Below are positions 1 to 8,184 of a stretch of 64,000 nucleotides of DNA, in pieces. Each line of letters starts with the position of its first letter. Position 1 is the stretch's first letter. Below the pieces are notes generated by a model that saw only the letters and a program-made list of their open reading frames with translations, was not told the origin of the DNA and searched no databases. Source of the DNA: Dysgonomonas sp. 216 (GTDB lineage: Bacteria; Bacteroidota; Bacteroidia; Bacteroidales; Dysgonomonadaceae); contig NZ_QVMM01000010.1 in the NCBI RefSeq assembly GCF_010501065.1, positions 5,211-69,210 on the forward strand, in the 5' to 3' direction. A program made the translations under genes and the position numbers.

Positions 1-1272
1 GGGCGTCGGCGGCCGTTGTTCCCATAATTCCCGCTCCTTTTCGGCTGCATAAACCCCGAATTGCCTTAAATCCTCTTCGTTGAGCTGTTGCTTGATGGAA
101 AGTGTATGTGCATTGTATAATTCAATGTCCAGGTTATCCTTTAAATCGGCAGCCAGCATTTTACCTGCTATCCGGGCTATTTCGTCCATACCTCCGTCGT
201 GGTAAAACACTTGTGCCGGCTTACCGTAAGGGTCAGTATCTATCTGTGATCGGGTTTGCACCACACGCCCCAGATTGTAGAAATAATCATTGTTATAGAT
301 TTCAGTTTCTTGTGAACGGCTACTGGTGACAAAAAGCTCTTCCCAAAAATTCAAGGGTTTGTTTTTTCCAGTATTCTTCTGTAAAACAATCAGGTCGCTG
401 CCGACTTCAGTTCCCGCATAATCGGTAAACAGGTTATTGGGCAGGCGGATGGCCGATACCAGACTGGTATTCTCCATCAGCCACCTACGTACCGGTTCAT
501 TATTGGGTGAGTTCATCACTCCCTGCGAAGTGATAAAAGCCATAATACCACCTTCGCGTAATGATTCGACGCCTTTTACAAAAAAATAATTGTGGATGGC
601 TTTGGTCGATTGCCGCATGGTATCATCCTTGTTTTTGCTGAGAACAGGGTCGAATACATTTATCTCCCCGAATGGTATATTGGAGGATACCACATCGAAA
701 TAGTTGTTATACCGGTTCTCAATGGTTTCAAAACCTTCGATGTTTATCCTGTTATTTTTATCGCCGGAGTATATATTGGATAATATTTTTCCGGTCAACA
801 AATCTTTTTCAAAACTGATTTGCTCGATATTGTTCCCGAATGCAAAACCTCGGGAGAACTCACCCATCCCGGCAGAAGGGTCGAGGAAGCGGTTTACTTC
901 AATGCCGCTGTCCTTAATAGCATCGCCGATAGCCTGTGCCACCTCGGGAGGTGTATAAAAGGCGGTCAGTACCGAATTGCGTATGCTGTCGAAATAGCTC
1001 TTATAGTTTTTTTTCGATGATGTATGCTCACGCAGGACAGTATGCAGTTCCGCCACCAACGGGAATAAATCGAGTTCGGATTTTGCCCACCGACTGATAT
1101 CCGATAGAGAGCTTGCCGGATTCAGGACACATTTCAATCCCCCGAATCCGGAATAAGCCTGCATCAGTTCCTTTTCCTGATCCGTTGCCGCTCTTTTCTC
1201 CTTGTCGAGTATCAGGGCGGTACGGATAGCGTCTATATTGGCTCTCAGATGAGCCTTTTTGTTATAGCTCAT
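1..1272 (-). CDS. N-terminal part of large ICE N6-adenine methylase/helicase-type protein (runs off window)
   Basis: This is the first 424 codons of a gene that continues beyond base 1. The start ATG is at 1272-1270, one base after the stop of the upstream DUF1896 gene. The translation contains an S-adenosylmethionine site FLDPSAGMGEF at about residues 140-150 and an amino-methylase motif SNIPFG (variant of NPPY) at about 205-210. This matches the very large methylase plus SNF2-helicase proteins carried by Bacteroidales conjugative elements. Only the methylase part is visible, so the helicase part is assumed from the family. Its role is not firmly known; protection of transferred DNA is a reasonable guess. 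No frameshift was seen in the part read. Confidence 0.8.
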   Translation of the reverse strand, partial: MSYNKKAHLRANIDAIRTALILDKEKRAATDQEKELMQAYSGFGGLKCVLNPASSLSDISRWAKSELDLFPLVAELHTVLREHTSSKKNYKSYFDSIRNSVLTAFYTPPEVAQAIGDAIKDSGIEVNRFLDPSAGMGEFSRGFAFGNNIEQISFEKDLLTGKILSNIYSGDKNNRINIEGFETIENRYNNYFDVVSSNIPFGEINVFDPVLSKNKDDTMRQSTKAIHNYFFVKGVESLREGGIMAFITSQGVMNSPNNEPVRRWLMENTSLVSAIRLPNNLFTDYAGTEVGSDLIVLQKNTGKNKPLNFWEELFVTSSRSQETEIYNNDYFYNLGRVVQTRSQIDTDPYGKPAQVFYHDGGMDEIARIAGKMLAADLKDNLDIELYNAHTLSIKQQLNEEDLRQFGVYAAEKERELWEQRPPTP

Positions 1273-1273
1273 C

Positions 1274-1717
1274 TTACAACTCGTTTTCTTCCAGCCAGAA
1301 GGAAATAAAACCTGTCAGTTCCGTATAGAGGGTATTGTATTCTTCGCTGTAAGCAAACTCATCCGATAGGGGATATTGCAGGAATACCTGTTCACATTGG
1401 GAAAGGATTTTCGTTGCATATTCCTTGGCTTTACTCTGCGGGACAATATCCGGAAACTCGTTCCACAACACATTGATAATTGTATCGTACTGTGAAAACA
1501 GAAGGTTACGCAATAAGGTCAGGTTGGCCAGTTCCGAGGCTTCGTCCTGGGATAAGCCTTCTTTGACGGCATCGCTATATGCTTGGCTTGCTTCATCGGC
1601 CCTGGTTTTGATAAATCCGATGTCCGATGCTAATTGCGGATGGCTTTCTTTGAGGTAGGATAACAGAGTTAATCTATAATAAGATAACTCCATAGGACGG
1701 TTATTCTTCTTTTTCAT
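1274..1717 (-). CDS. DUF1896 domain protein
   Basis: This 147-residue, mostly helical protein resembles the DUF1896 family, which is almost always found just upstream of the methylase/helicase gene in Bacteroidales conjugative elements. The two genes are one base apart here and surely co-transcribed. No signal peptide, membrane segment or catalytic motif is visible. The biochemical function is unknown; it is probably an accessory of the methylase/helicase protein. Confidence 0.7.
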   Translation of the reverse strand: MKKKNNRPMELSYYRLTLLSYLKESHPQLASDIGFIKTRADEASQAYSDAVKEGLSQDEASELANLTLLRNLLFSQYDTIINVLWNEFPDIVPQSKAKEYATKILSQCEQVFLQYPLSDEFAYSEEYNTLYTELTGFISFWLEENEL

Positions 1718-1758
1718 AATTTTACTTTAATTCGTGGGTATAAAACCGGAATAAGCCC

Positions 1759-1766
1759 TACCTTTG
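1759..1766 (+). promoter_or_regulatory. Bacteroidetes-type -7 element (TAccTTTG)
   Basis: The octamer TACCTTTG is an exact match to the Bacteroidetes primary sigma -7 consensus TAnnTTTG. A clear -33 TTTG was not found; TTCG at 1731-1734 is the nearest. It points rightward, opposite to both flanking genes, into a 140-base gap that ends in a terminator-like hairpin. It is therefore read as the promoter of a small RNA. Confidence 0.5.
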
Positions 1767-1769
1767 CCT

Positions 1770-1886
1770 CACTTCAAGTTATTCTACTTTTTTTAAGTAG
1801 GCAGCCGTGAGGCTGATCGGGTTAGACCGGATACTTGGATAATTAGCTTGGCGCTTGGGAGGGATACCCAAGCGCTGTTTGTTTTG
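1770..1886 (+). ncRNA. candidate structured small RNA, about 115 nt
   Basis: The gap between the DUF1896 and DUF3945 genes has a TAccTTTG promoter element followed by stable helices. GCCTCAC (1766-1772) pairs with GTGAGGC (1807-1813) and encloses a hairpin of CTACTT (1784-1789) with AAGTAG (1795-1800). The segment ends in a 9-bp hairpin (1851-1859 with 1867-1875) followed by a T-rich run. The layout fits an independent small RNA transcribed opposite to its neighbours. The 5' end is approximate. The pairing at 1766-1772 overlaps the -7 element, so part of the outer helix could be DNA-level symmetry. I do not recognise the RNA family. Confidence 0.5.
1851..1886 (+). terminator. intrinsic terminator of the candidate small RNA
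   Basis: GCGCTTGGG (1851-1859) and CCCAAGCGC (1867-1875) form a perfect 9-bp stem with a 7-nt loop, followed by TGTTTGTTTT on the plus strand. It lies just past the stop of the DUF3945 gene (1908, minus). No T-run exists on the minus-strand side, so it serves plus-strand transcription. Confidence 0.6.
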
Positions 1887-1907
1887 GTACAGGCCCTTTT
1901 GGATTTT

Positions 1908-3302
1908 CTACATTTTCATGCCTCTGGATTTTACAGGTTTTTGCTCGTTTTGCTGTTCCCGCTTTTCCTCCTGCTTATATTGTTGCTCTGTCGGTTTCTT
2001 CTGCCCCGGCTTCAACGGTTCTTTGAGGTTTTTGGTCGCTTCGTTGATCTTGCCTTCGGAATTGACAGCAACCTGGGTCTTACTGTTATTGTCGGGAGTA
2101 ACTTTTTGTGCTTTATCAGGGTTCCACTTAAAGAAATCGAGTTTTTCTTTTTCGGTATTGACTTTGATGTAGGCATTGAAGGATTCCCCGGCCCTGTCGG
2201 TCATGCCGGTGACATAGATGGTTTTGTTCTCGCGCAAGTTATCCTGCTGTTCTTTGCTAAGTTCCGCTCCCAATAATTTTGTTGGTATATGGAATTTCGG
2301 CAGCCCGTCCTGCCCGCGGCTTTGTCTTTGATCCTGCGACAATCCGGGTGTATTGTCGAATTTGAATTCCAAACTTCTCCGGTCGGCATTGATCTGTACG
2401 GCGGCGTTAAAGCCTTCCCCTTTGCGCGACATCATCCCTTCGAGATAGATGGCCTTGCCTTCGGACAAGTCCTTCTTCTGCTGTTCATCCAAGACAATGC
2501 CTTTGATTTCATTTGGTATTTTGATGCGGTCGGCGCGAATAGCCACCAGTTCGTTGGTCAGTTTGTCGATGGACAGGAAAGCCTGCATTTTCTCGCCTTT
2601 GGCCGGTTCTATCTCTACCAGCCGCCCGGCATGGCCTGTCTGCCGCAGGTTTTTCTTATCTTCCTGACTCAGCCTTGTTCCATATACGAACCCGTCTAAT
2701 TGCGGCTCTTTGCGTATGGCGTGAATAACTAAGTTCAGTTTGCCTTCGGCATTCTCTCGCAGTGACAGGCGGGCATCGGTGCGGATAACCGTATCGCCGA
2801 TTTCGGCTTTGACTGGTAGCAATACGGGAGTCTTCTGCCAGTTGAGCAGCTTGTCGAGGCTGTTTTTATCAATCATCTCTTTTTTTATTCCCAACTGTTC
2901 GAACTGCGACCAGTCGATACGCGATTCCTCGATGGGGCGGTACTCCTTTTTTGAAAATGCTTCGGGCAGTACACGGTGTTCGTCCAGAAACTTCTTGTTG
3001 GACGGGTTTTCCGGGTCTTTGAGCATGGATCCAAGTACATTGGCTACATTCTCCAATGCATTCAGGGGTGCCCTAAAGAAATGGAAATGGGTCGGCTCTT
3101 TGCTCTGGCGCAGGAAATTGGACATAAAGTTCTCCAATACATTTCCCTGCTTGTCGATTTTAAGGAACTCCGGTTCGTTCTTTTGTTCGGGTTTGGCGGT
3201 CTTAAGTGTACCATCATCGTTCATTCCGGTGACGACATTGAGTTTGTCACTGTCTTTTTCTTTTACCAACAGGACATCCCGGTCTTTCAAATTTTCTTTC
3301 AT
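1908..3302 (-). CDS. DUF4099/DUF3945 domain protein of conjugative elements
   Basis: This 464-residue hydrophilic protein has an N-terminal part typical of DUF4099 (residues about 100-220) and then repeated DUF3945-like units. Each unit contains a phrase like 'L...Q...L..GK.IYLEGM...G..FNA.IQIN', and they sit at about residues 215-275, 280-330 and 350-400. The C-terminal 80 residues are Lys/Glu/Gln-rich and low complexity. Such proteins are standard in the maintenance module of Bacteroidales ICEs, beside DUF1896 and methylase/helicase genes as here. The molecular function is unknown; binding of DNA or of the topoisomerase/helicase machinery is only conjecture. No signal peptide. Confidence 0.75.
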   Translation of the reverse strand: MKENLKDRDVLLVKEKDSDKLNVVTGMNDDGTLKTAKPEQKNEPEFLKIDKQGNVLENFMSNFLRQSKEPTHFHFFRAPLNALENVANVLGSMLKDPENPSNKKFLDEHRVLPEAFSKKEYRPIEESRIDWSQFEQLGIKKEMIDKNSLDKLLNWQKTPVLLPVKAEIGDTVIRTDARLSLRENAEGKLNLVIHAIRKEPQLDGFVYGTRLSQEDKKNLRQTGHAGRLVEIEPAKGEKMQAFLSIDKLTNELVAIRADRIKIPNEIKGIVLDEQQKKDLSEGKAIYLEGMMSRKGEGFNAAVQINADRRSLEFKFDNTPGLSQDQRQSRGQDGLPKFHIPTKLLGAELSKEQQDNLRENKTIYVTGMTDRAGESFNAYIKVNTEKEKLDFFKWNPDKAQKVTPDNNSKTQVAVNSEGKINEATKNLKEPLKPGQKKPTEQQYKQEEKREQQNEQKPVKSRGMKM

Positions 3303-3531
3303 TTTTTAGTTACAGGTTACAAACTGCCGGCAGAGGGTTGTACCACCGGCAATAGATGAATAAATCGGATAATTAACTCTTTCGTGGAATAATTTGCCCG
3401 GGGATAACGGGTACGTTATTTATTCCGGAGGCTAATTTATGGTTAAAAAATCATGAATAACCGTCTTTACAGGTCCCTGGCAGTGTTTGGCGTCCGTTTG
3501 GTAGTATGAAAGGCGAAAGTGCAGTTTTTGC
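3303..3531. other. non-coding gap
   Basis: No convincing gene is present between the DUF3945 gene and the terminator of the next gene. The stretch holds one copy of a dispersed repeat (3478-3494, see below). Nothing else was recognised. Confidence 0.5.
3478..3494 (-). repeat. dispersed repeat copy 1 (core CGCCAAACACTGCCA)
   Basis: On the minus strand this segment reads the same core as copies at 34522-34536 and 36796-36810, with a one-mismatch copy at 34169-34183. In each copy one frame reads like (R)Q-T/I-L-P-N/G, and in two copies another reads LRQSTPNTA. The meaning is unknown. Confidence 0.5.
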
Positions 3532-3565
3532 AAAAAAAAATCCCGGGCTATGTCAGCGCCGGGAT
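3532..3565 (-). terminator. intrinsic terminator after the HTH gene
   Basis: On the minus strand ATCCCGG and CCGGGAT (3540-3546 and 3559-3565) form a 7-bp stem, followed immediately by nine T residues. It lies about 70 nt after the stop of the helix-turn-helix gene. Confidence 0.75.
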
Positions 3566-3632
3566 CGTCAGATAGAAAACGGAGAAAAGTCACAGACTTG
3601 TTTATTGTATTTTACGCTGCTTTTATTTCATA

Positions 3633-3929
3633 TTATAATTGCTCCTTATCATCGTCTCCCAGGGTTTTCTTATTGTCGATCTGGTCCTGTATATATTTCA
3701 TCACGTCTGATTCGAGGTAGAAGGTCTTTTGCCCGATTTGAAGGTATGGGAGTATCCCGAAGCTTCGCAGGCGTTGCAGGCTGCGTTTGCTTAGCTTGAG
3801 CATTATACACAGGTCCTGATTGTCGTACAGGTGTTCGCCGTTAAGCCTGTTCTTGGCTTTAATCAGGCGCAGTATCTCGTCCAGCTTGCGGTGCAGGTGC
3901 TCCATACTGTTGTCGGTATCTTCTTCCAT
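3633..3929 (-). CDS. helix-turn-helix (HTH_17/MerR-like) DNA-binding protein
   Basis: The protein has about 98 residues from the ATG at 3929; an upstream in-frame ATG at 3983 would add 18 residues. The core reads like an excisionase-type winged helix: 'DLCIMLKLSKRSLQRLRSFGILPYL' (abridged use) followed by QIGQKTFYLESDVMKYI, the recognition helix and wing typical of HTH_17 proteins in Bacteroidales ICEs. These small proteins often act as excision or transfer regulators. It is followed by its own terminator, so it appears monocistronic. Confidence 0.7.
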   Translation of the reverse strand: MEEDTDNSMEHLHRKLDEILRLIKAKNRLNGEHLYDNQDLCIMLKLSKRSLQRLRSFGILPYLQIGQKTFYLESDVMKYIQDQIDNKKTLGDDDKEQL

Positions 3930-4272
3930 AACCGGATGTTTTATCGTTATTTCTGATAGGCAAAGTTCGGAAAGGAAGGGCATTCGTATTCCAAAGTTGG
4001 AATATGTATTTTTATTTTTTCTTCTATAAGGCTTATAATAAGAATGATATCCTCATTTAGTTTCAGCCGTTTTTACCGGTTTCATCTGAAAAAACTTGGA
4101 ATTTGGGGATGCCGGTGCAGACATGGTAAAGAAATATGTTTGAAAAAGAAGCGTGGACCGCCATACTTTTTATTACGAGTCCTTATGTTTGTACTGGATT
4201 ATAAAAAAAGCATAAATCACAAGATTCTTATATTTGGATTAGCAATTACAAACCATAAAAATTCAAGGACTT
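3930..4272. other. non-coding stretch preceding the IS110 transposase
   Basis: About 340 bases lack a credible gene. The right-hand part is probably the left end of the IS110-family element. In that family the non-coding end encodes a guide ('bridge') RNA, so one may lie here, but I could not delimit the element ends or a fold. The left-hand part should hold the promoter of the HTH gene. Confidence 0.4.
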
Positions 4273-5355
4273 ATGCTCACACAAAGAAAAGAACTAAATT
4301 TTGAAGGACAAAATATCTATGTAGGTATTGATGTTCATTTAAAGAGTTGGACGGTATCAATTTTCACAGAAACCATACAACACAAAAGATTTACACAACC
4401 ACCCTGTCCTGAGACATTGGTCAATTATTTGGAAAGGAACTTTCCCGGAGCAAATTATTATTCTGCCTATGAAGCCGGATTCTGCGGCTTTTGGGTTCAC
4501 TACAGTTTAACGGCAATGGGAGTAAATAACATTGTCGTAAATCCTGCTGATGTCCCTACTTCTCAAAAAGAGCAAATTTATAAAGATGACCCTGTTGACA
4601 GCCGAAAGATTGCCCGTTCGTTACAGTCCGGAATGTTAGAATGCATACATATACCAACTATGGAAACTTTGCAAGACCGTTCTTTGGTCAGAACAAGACA
4701 TATGTTAGTTCGGGATATGGTTCGGATAAAGTTACGACTTAAATCATTCCTATACTTCTATGGGATACATTATCCGGAACAATTCTCTCATCCGGCAAAA
4801 CATTGGTCAAGCGGATTTATGAATTGGCTGAAAAATGATGTTGTATTAGAATATGAATCAGGGAAGATGAGCCTGAACTCACTTATTCTGGAAGCAGAAG
4901 AAAAGCGCAGGAAGCTATTGGATATCACAAGAAGTATCCGGAAATTATTCCAGTCAGAAAAATATAAAAATCAAATGGATTTACTTTTAAGTATACCGGG
5001 TATCGGATTTATATCAGCCATTACTTTATTAACAGAGCTTGAAAATATTAATCGCTTTAGCAACACAGACCATTTAGCCGGATATGTAGGGCTTATTCCC
5101 ATGAGTCATTCCTCAGGGGAAAAGGAAAATAAAGGGGAACTTAGTTTTCGTGGGAAGAAGATCTTGAAATCGACACTTATTGAAAGTGCCTGGATTGCGT
5201 CAAGGAAAGATCCGGCTCTGAATTTAAGTTATAACACATATGTAAAAAAGATGGAAGCCAACAAAGCTATTGTCCGCATCGCAAGAAAATTATTAAACCG
5301 GATTTATTTTGTTTTGAAAAATCAGAAGGCATATGTCCCTTGTACAGTTAAATAA
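4273..5355 (+). CDS. IS110-family transposase (DEDD)
   Basis: The 360-residue protein has the two parts of IS110/IS1111-type recombinases. The N-terminal DEDD RuvC-like domain includes YVGIDVHLKSW at about residue 16 and DPVDSRKIARSL at about 112. The C-terminal transposase_20 domain includes SIPGIGFISAITLL at about 240, then AGYVGLIP and an RGKKILKSTLIESAW segment carrying the catalytic serine region. The length is typical and the frame intact, so the element may be active. Terminal inverted repeats are not expected in IS110 itself and none were identified. The ATG at 4273 was chosen; the protein could equally begin at a nearby codon. Confidence 0.9.
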   Translation: MLTQRKELNFEGQNIYVGIDVHLKSWTVSIFTETIQHKRFTQPPCPETLVNYLERNFPGANYYSAYEAGFCGFWVHYSLTAMGVNNIVVNPADVPTSQKEQIYKDDPVDSRKIARSLQSGMLECIHIPTMETLQDRSLVRTRHMLVRDMVRIKLRLKSFLYFYGIHYPEQFSHPAKHWSSGFMNWLKNDVVLEYESGKMSLNSLILEAEEKRRKLLDITRSIRKLFQSEKYKNQMDLLLSIPGIGFISAITLLTELENINRFSNTDHLAGYVGLIPMSHSSGEKENKGELSFRGKKILKSTLIESAWIASRKDPALNLSYNTYVKKMEANKAIVRIARKLLNRIYFVLKNQKAYVPCTVK

Positions 5356-5498
5356 TTTCCATAGAAACAATCGATATACTAAATGACCGCAACCAGTGCC
5401 ATGCAGCTATTGGAGTCTGCTACTACGAGAATGCGGCAATTTGTCTTGTAAGAACTGAAAAAGGAAATGTAGTAGTGAATAAAATCACGATCTACTGA
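5355..5498 (+). pseudogene. C-terminal fragment of an unknown gene beside the IS110 element
   Basis: Directly after the transposase, a 47-codon open frame without a start codon ends at TGA 5496-5498. It has coding-like composition (LNDRNQCHAAIGVCYYENAA..., ending NKITIY). It could be the tail of a gene cut by the IS110 insertion or part of the element's right end. I do not recognise the family. Confidence 0.3.
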
Positions 5499-5955
5499 TA
5501 GGAGGTTGTTTTTATAGGATTCTTTTTTAGGTTTTCTTAGCCATAGGGTGATGCCTGTAACTATACAAAAAGAGGATAGCCGATTCGACCATCCTCCCGT
5601 ATATTGTTACAGTGTAACACAGGAAGTTTATTGCTGGCAGGTTGCTCCTCAGCAGAGCCCGATTCCTCTTCAACTTCCTGAGATAAAGATAGCTGAATAT
5701 GTTAAATTGAAAAAATAATCTGTGATTTATTTGGATTACAACATAGGGGGCACTGGTATACCCAGATAAGAAAAAAGCTGCAATCCACGCCATATAATTA
5801 TGGTACGCGAATTTCAACTCTTCATTCTTTCTTATCTTAAAAAATTACCAGTTTTTCCGTAAAAAGATTTGAGAGTGGATTCCGTTGATGTATTCCGGGC
5901 TATGCCCGGTCAAATACTACTAATAAATTCAATTCATTTTTTTATTCTTTACAGG
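5499..5955. other. non-coding stretch between IS110 region and rteC
   Basis: No convincing gene was found. A 96-codon minus-strand frame at 5527-5817 has no recognisable motif and unusual composition. In CTnDOT the small RNA RteR lies just downstream of rteC, which would place a counterpart here, but I saw no clear promoter-plus-terminator pair. Confidence 0.4.
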
Positions 5956-6819
5956 TTATCTTATGTCCTTGATTGTTTTATTGTTAAACTTATTATTGCT
6001 GTTTTTCAGATAATCAGTCAATGCCTCTTTGAGTTTGTCCAGAAAGCGGGTCGGGTTATTGCGTATGTTCAGGTCATAGAGTACCCGCGAGAAATTATCC
6101 AGTTCGATATTGAATGCCTGCCCGATGCGCTTCATATATTCCTTTTGGGTAATATGTCCCCCGTTAAACGATTCGAGCAGGTACAGGGAGATAGCTATCT
6201 CGCACAGATCGGATTTGGATAAAGTCCAGAGTAATCCGCTTGCAGGATATACATCGCCGTAATCCTTGCCTTCCAACTTATCTATCTCCACTACCAGATG
6301 CGACTCCAACATATCGTTTGCTAATATCTCCGACATCTTGAAGTCACAGTTGGTCGCAAACGAAGGATCACGCTCGAAATAAAAAATATCGGTGTGCGCA
6401 CCCGGCGTAGGTTTTCCCCGCAGGAAATACAACCTATCCAGGCTACAGTCACCCGAACGGTAATAGTGGTAGTAATACTTGTTCTCTTCAAAATAACCGG
6501 ACAATTTATCCAGTTCTCCCTTCAGGTAAGCTATCTGCGCCTGCCGGCCTCCCTGCGGGCGGTTTATCTCGATCAGATAAACGCTCCGGTAAAAGATGAG
6601 CAGGCACGACAGCCGGGGTTTGACCTCCTTGAAAAAACTGATTTCTTCCTGTTCGTCAATAAACTTGTATCCCGTGATGAACTCTTTCATCTTTTCGATG
6701 GCTGTTTCCATCAACTGCGCACCTTCCTGCGCTTTTTTGAGAATGTCATCTTCTCTTTTTTCCAACTCGTCCAGCAAAGCATAGACCTCTTCTTTCAGTG
6801 GTAAAACAAATTTGTTCAT
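5956..6819 (-). CDS. rteC: RteC family excision regulator
   Basis: The 287-residue protein matches the RteC family. It has a coiled N-terminal part (residues 1-50), a central block containing YFERDPSFATNCDFKMSEIL at about 150-170, and a C-terminal helical DNA-binding part. In CTnDOT, RteC is a winged-helix protein that activates the excision operon when the RteA/RteB two-component system is induced by tetracycline. No rteA, rteB or tetQ is in this window, so if this copy is functional it must be induced differently. The gene is intact. Confidence 0.85.
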   Translation of the reverse strand: MNKFVLPLKEEVYALLDELEKREDDILKKAQEGAQLMETAIEKMKEFITGYKFIDEQEEISFFKEVKPRLSCLLIFYRSVYLIEINRPQGGRQAQIAYLKGELDKLSGYFEENKYYYHYYRSGDCSLDRLYFLRGKPTPGAHTDIFYFERDPSFATNCDFKMSEILANDMLESHLVVEIDKLEGKDYGDVYPASGLLWTLSKSDLCEIAISLYLLESFNGGHITQKEYMKRIGQAFNIELDNFSRVLYDLNIRNNPTRFLDKLKEALTDYLKNSNNKFNNKTIKDIR

Positions 6820-6957
6820 AACACATCGGTTTTAATGATAAATAATTGAGTTAATTTTTTGGTTGATTGAGTCTTATTGTCCATTTTGGAAGTGAACAAA
6901 GCTTTTGTCTCAACCGTTAATTATTCATCAGCCGGTGTATTATCCATTCGAACTATC

Positions 6958-7359
6958 TCATTTTATATCGTATATCTCTTTTTCGGTTACTCTCTCGTTT
7001 CGGTTTTTTGCAACGACGCAACAACTGCCTTTGATGGATGCTCCCTGTTCTACTTCAAGCCCTGCACTTGTGATACGTCCTTCAATCTGTGAGGTGGAGC
7101 GTAAGACCAGCAATTCTGCTGTATCCGTATCTCCTGTAACTTTGCCGTGTATATCAGCGATAGCAGCCCGGATATTGCCCTGTATATTGCCATCCTTACC
7201 TACAATAATGCGCCCGCCACAAGTGATATTACCCTCTATCCGACAGTCGATAAGTATATTTTCGGGAGATTCGATATCGCCTATTATCGACAGGCCTTGC
7301 CTGAGACTACTATGCTCTGTTGAATAATCGTGGTATTTACCCTTTCGCTTAAAAAACAT
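6958..7359 (-). CDS. bactofilin (polymer-forming cytoskeletal protein)
   Basis: The protein has about 133 residues from the ATG at 7359; an upstream extension to 7473 has poor coding character. It is almost entirely the bactofilin/DUF583 right-handed beta-helix: ILIDCRIEGNITCGGRIIVG, then GNIQGNIRAA and STSQIEGRITSAGLEVEQGA repeats of about six residues rich in G, I and V. Bactofilins self-assemble without nucleotide into filaments at the inner membrane and organise envelope structures. A bactofilin on a conjugative element, beside rteC and a surface-protein operon, is unusual. Its partner here is unknown. Confidence 0.85.
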   Translation of the reverse strand: MFFKRKGKYHDYSTEHSSLRQGLSIIGDIESPENILIDCRIEGNITCGGRIIVGKDGNIQGNIRAAIADIHGKVTGDTDTAELLVLRSTSQIEGRITSAGLEVEQGASIKGSCCVVAKNRNERVTEKEIYDIK

Positions 7360-7501
7360 ATATATCTTTCTTATTATATTTTTAATTATCATCTGAATCG
7401 TCCTAAAACAGGTTGACATATTTATAAAAAAGGCAGCCTTGACTTCACAGTGGGTAGCTGCCTCACACATCAAATTGAAACTTATGTCTTTCCTCCGTTC
7501 A

Positions 7502-7969
7502 TCAATACCTGAATCCGGTAAAATGAACGATACAAAACTTCCTTGTTCCTACTTTCTTTTTCCATTCCAGCATATCGGATACTTCCAATCCTTCGTTCAG
7601 GGCTACCATCCTTGCCGGTATGTCTTTGCCATCGATCAGCAATATGTCGTTCCGCCCGGTAAAGCAGGCCCGTTGTATATCCATCCGATGTGCGTGCAGG
7701 ATGGGATAATACTCCCTGTGGTCGGGGGCGTCGCCCATATGGCAAATGATAAGCCTGTAACCGCCCGTCCGGTATTTGGCAAGCATTTCGTCCCAGAAGC
7801 GGGTATTTTGCTTAAAGGCGTGTATCTTGGGATTCTTTCCGGCGGTGATGCGCTGCCTGAACTGCGTCTCTTCCCCGAAACGGCTGTGCCAGAGTGGGAA
7901 GTAAGCCGGAACAGACAGAAGTATCTGTTTCTTCTTTATCCCTATCAGTTGTTTTAACGCATCGAACAT
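7502..7969 (-). CDS. hypothetical protein
   Basis: The 155-residue soluble protein has no signal peptide and contains a GGYRLIICHMGDAPDHREYYP segment near residue 75. I do not recognise the family. It lies about 140 bases upstream of the bactofilin gene on the same strand and downstream of the DGR operon, from which a 215-base gap separates it. Confidence 0.6.
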   Translation of the reverse strand: MFDALKQLIGIKKKQILLSVPAYFPLWHSRFGEETQFRQRITAGKNPKIHAFKQNTRFWDEMLAKYRTGGYRLIICHMGDAPDHREYYPILHAHRMDIQRACFTGRNDILLIDGKDIPARMVALNEGLEVSDMLEWKKKVGTRKFCIVHFTGFRY

Positions 7970-8184
7970 AGTATTTCTCTTGTTATTCTATTATTATATA
8001 CACTTTATACGTTATTTCTTCGTTTTTTTAATAACGGGAGGCGCGATCTTCTCAGATAATACCTCCCTTGAGAGAACAACAGATATCCCCATTAAGAGTG
8101 GTTAAACAACTTAATCAGGCTAAATGTGGGGAACTGTTGAAAGTATCATTATTCTGTATTCTTTGTAACAACTTAAACAATTAC

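Noticed and set aside
5527..5817. 96-codon minus-strand open frame
   Set aside because: No family resemblance, aromatic-rich composition unlike the neighbouring genes, no ribosome-binding or promoter support.
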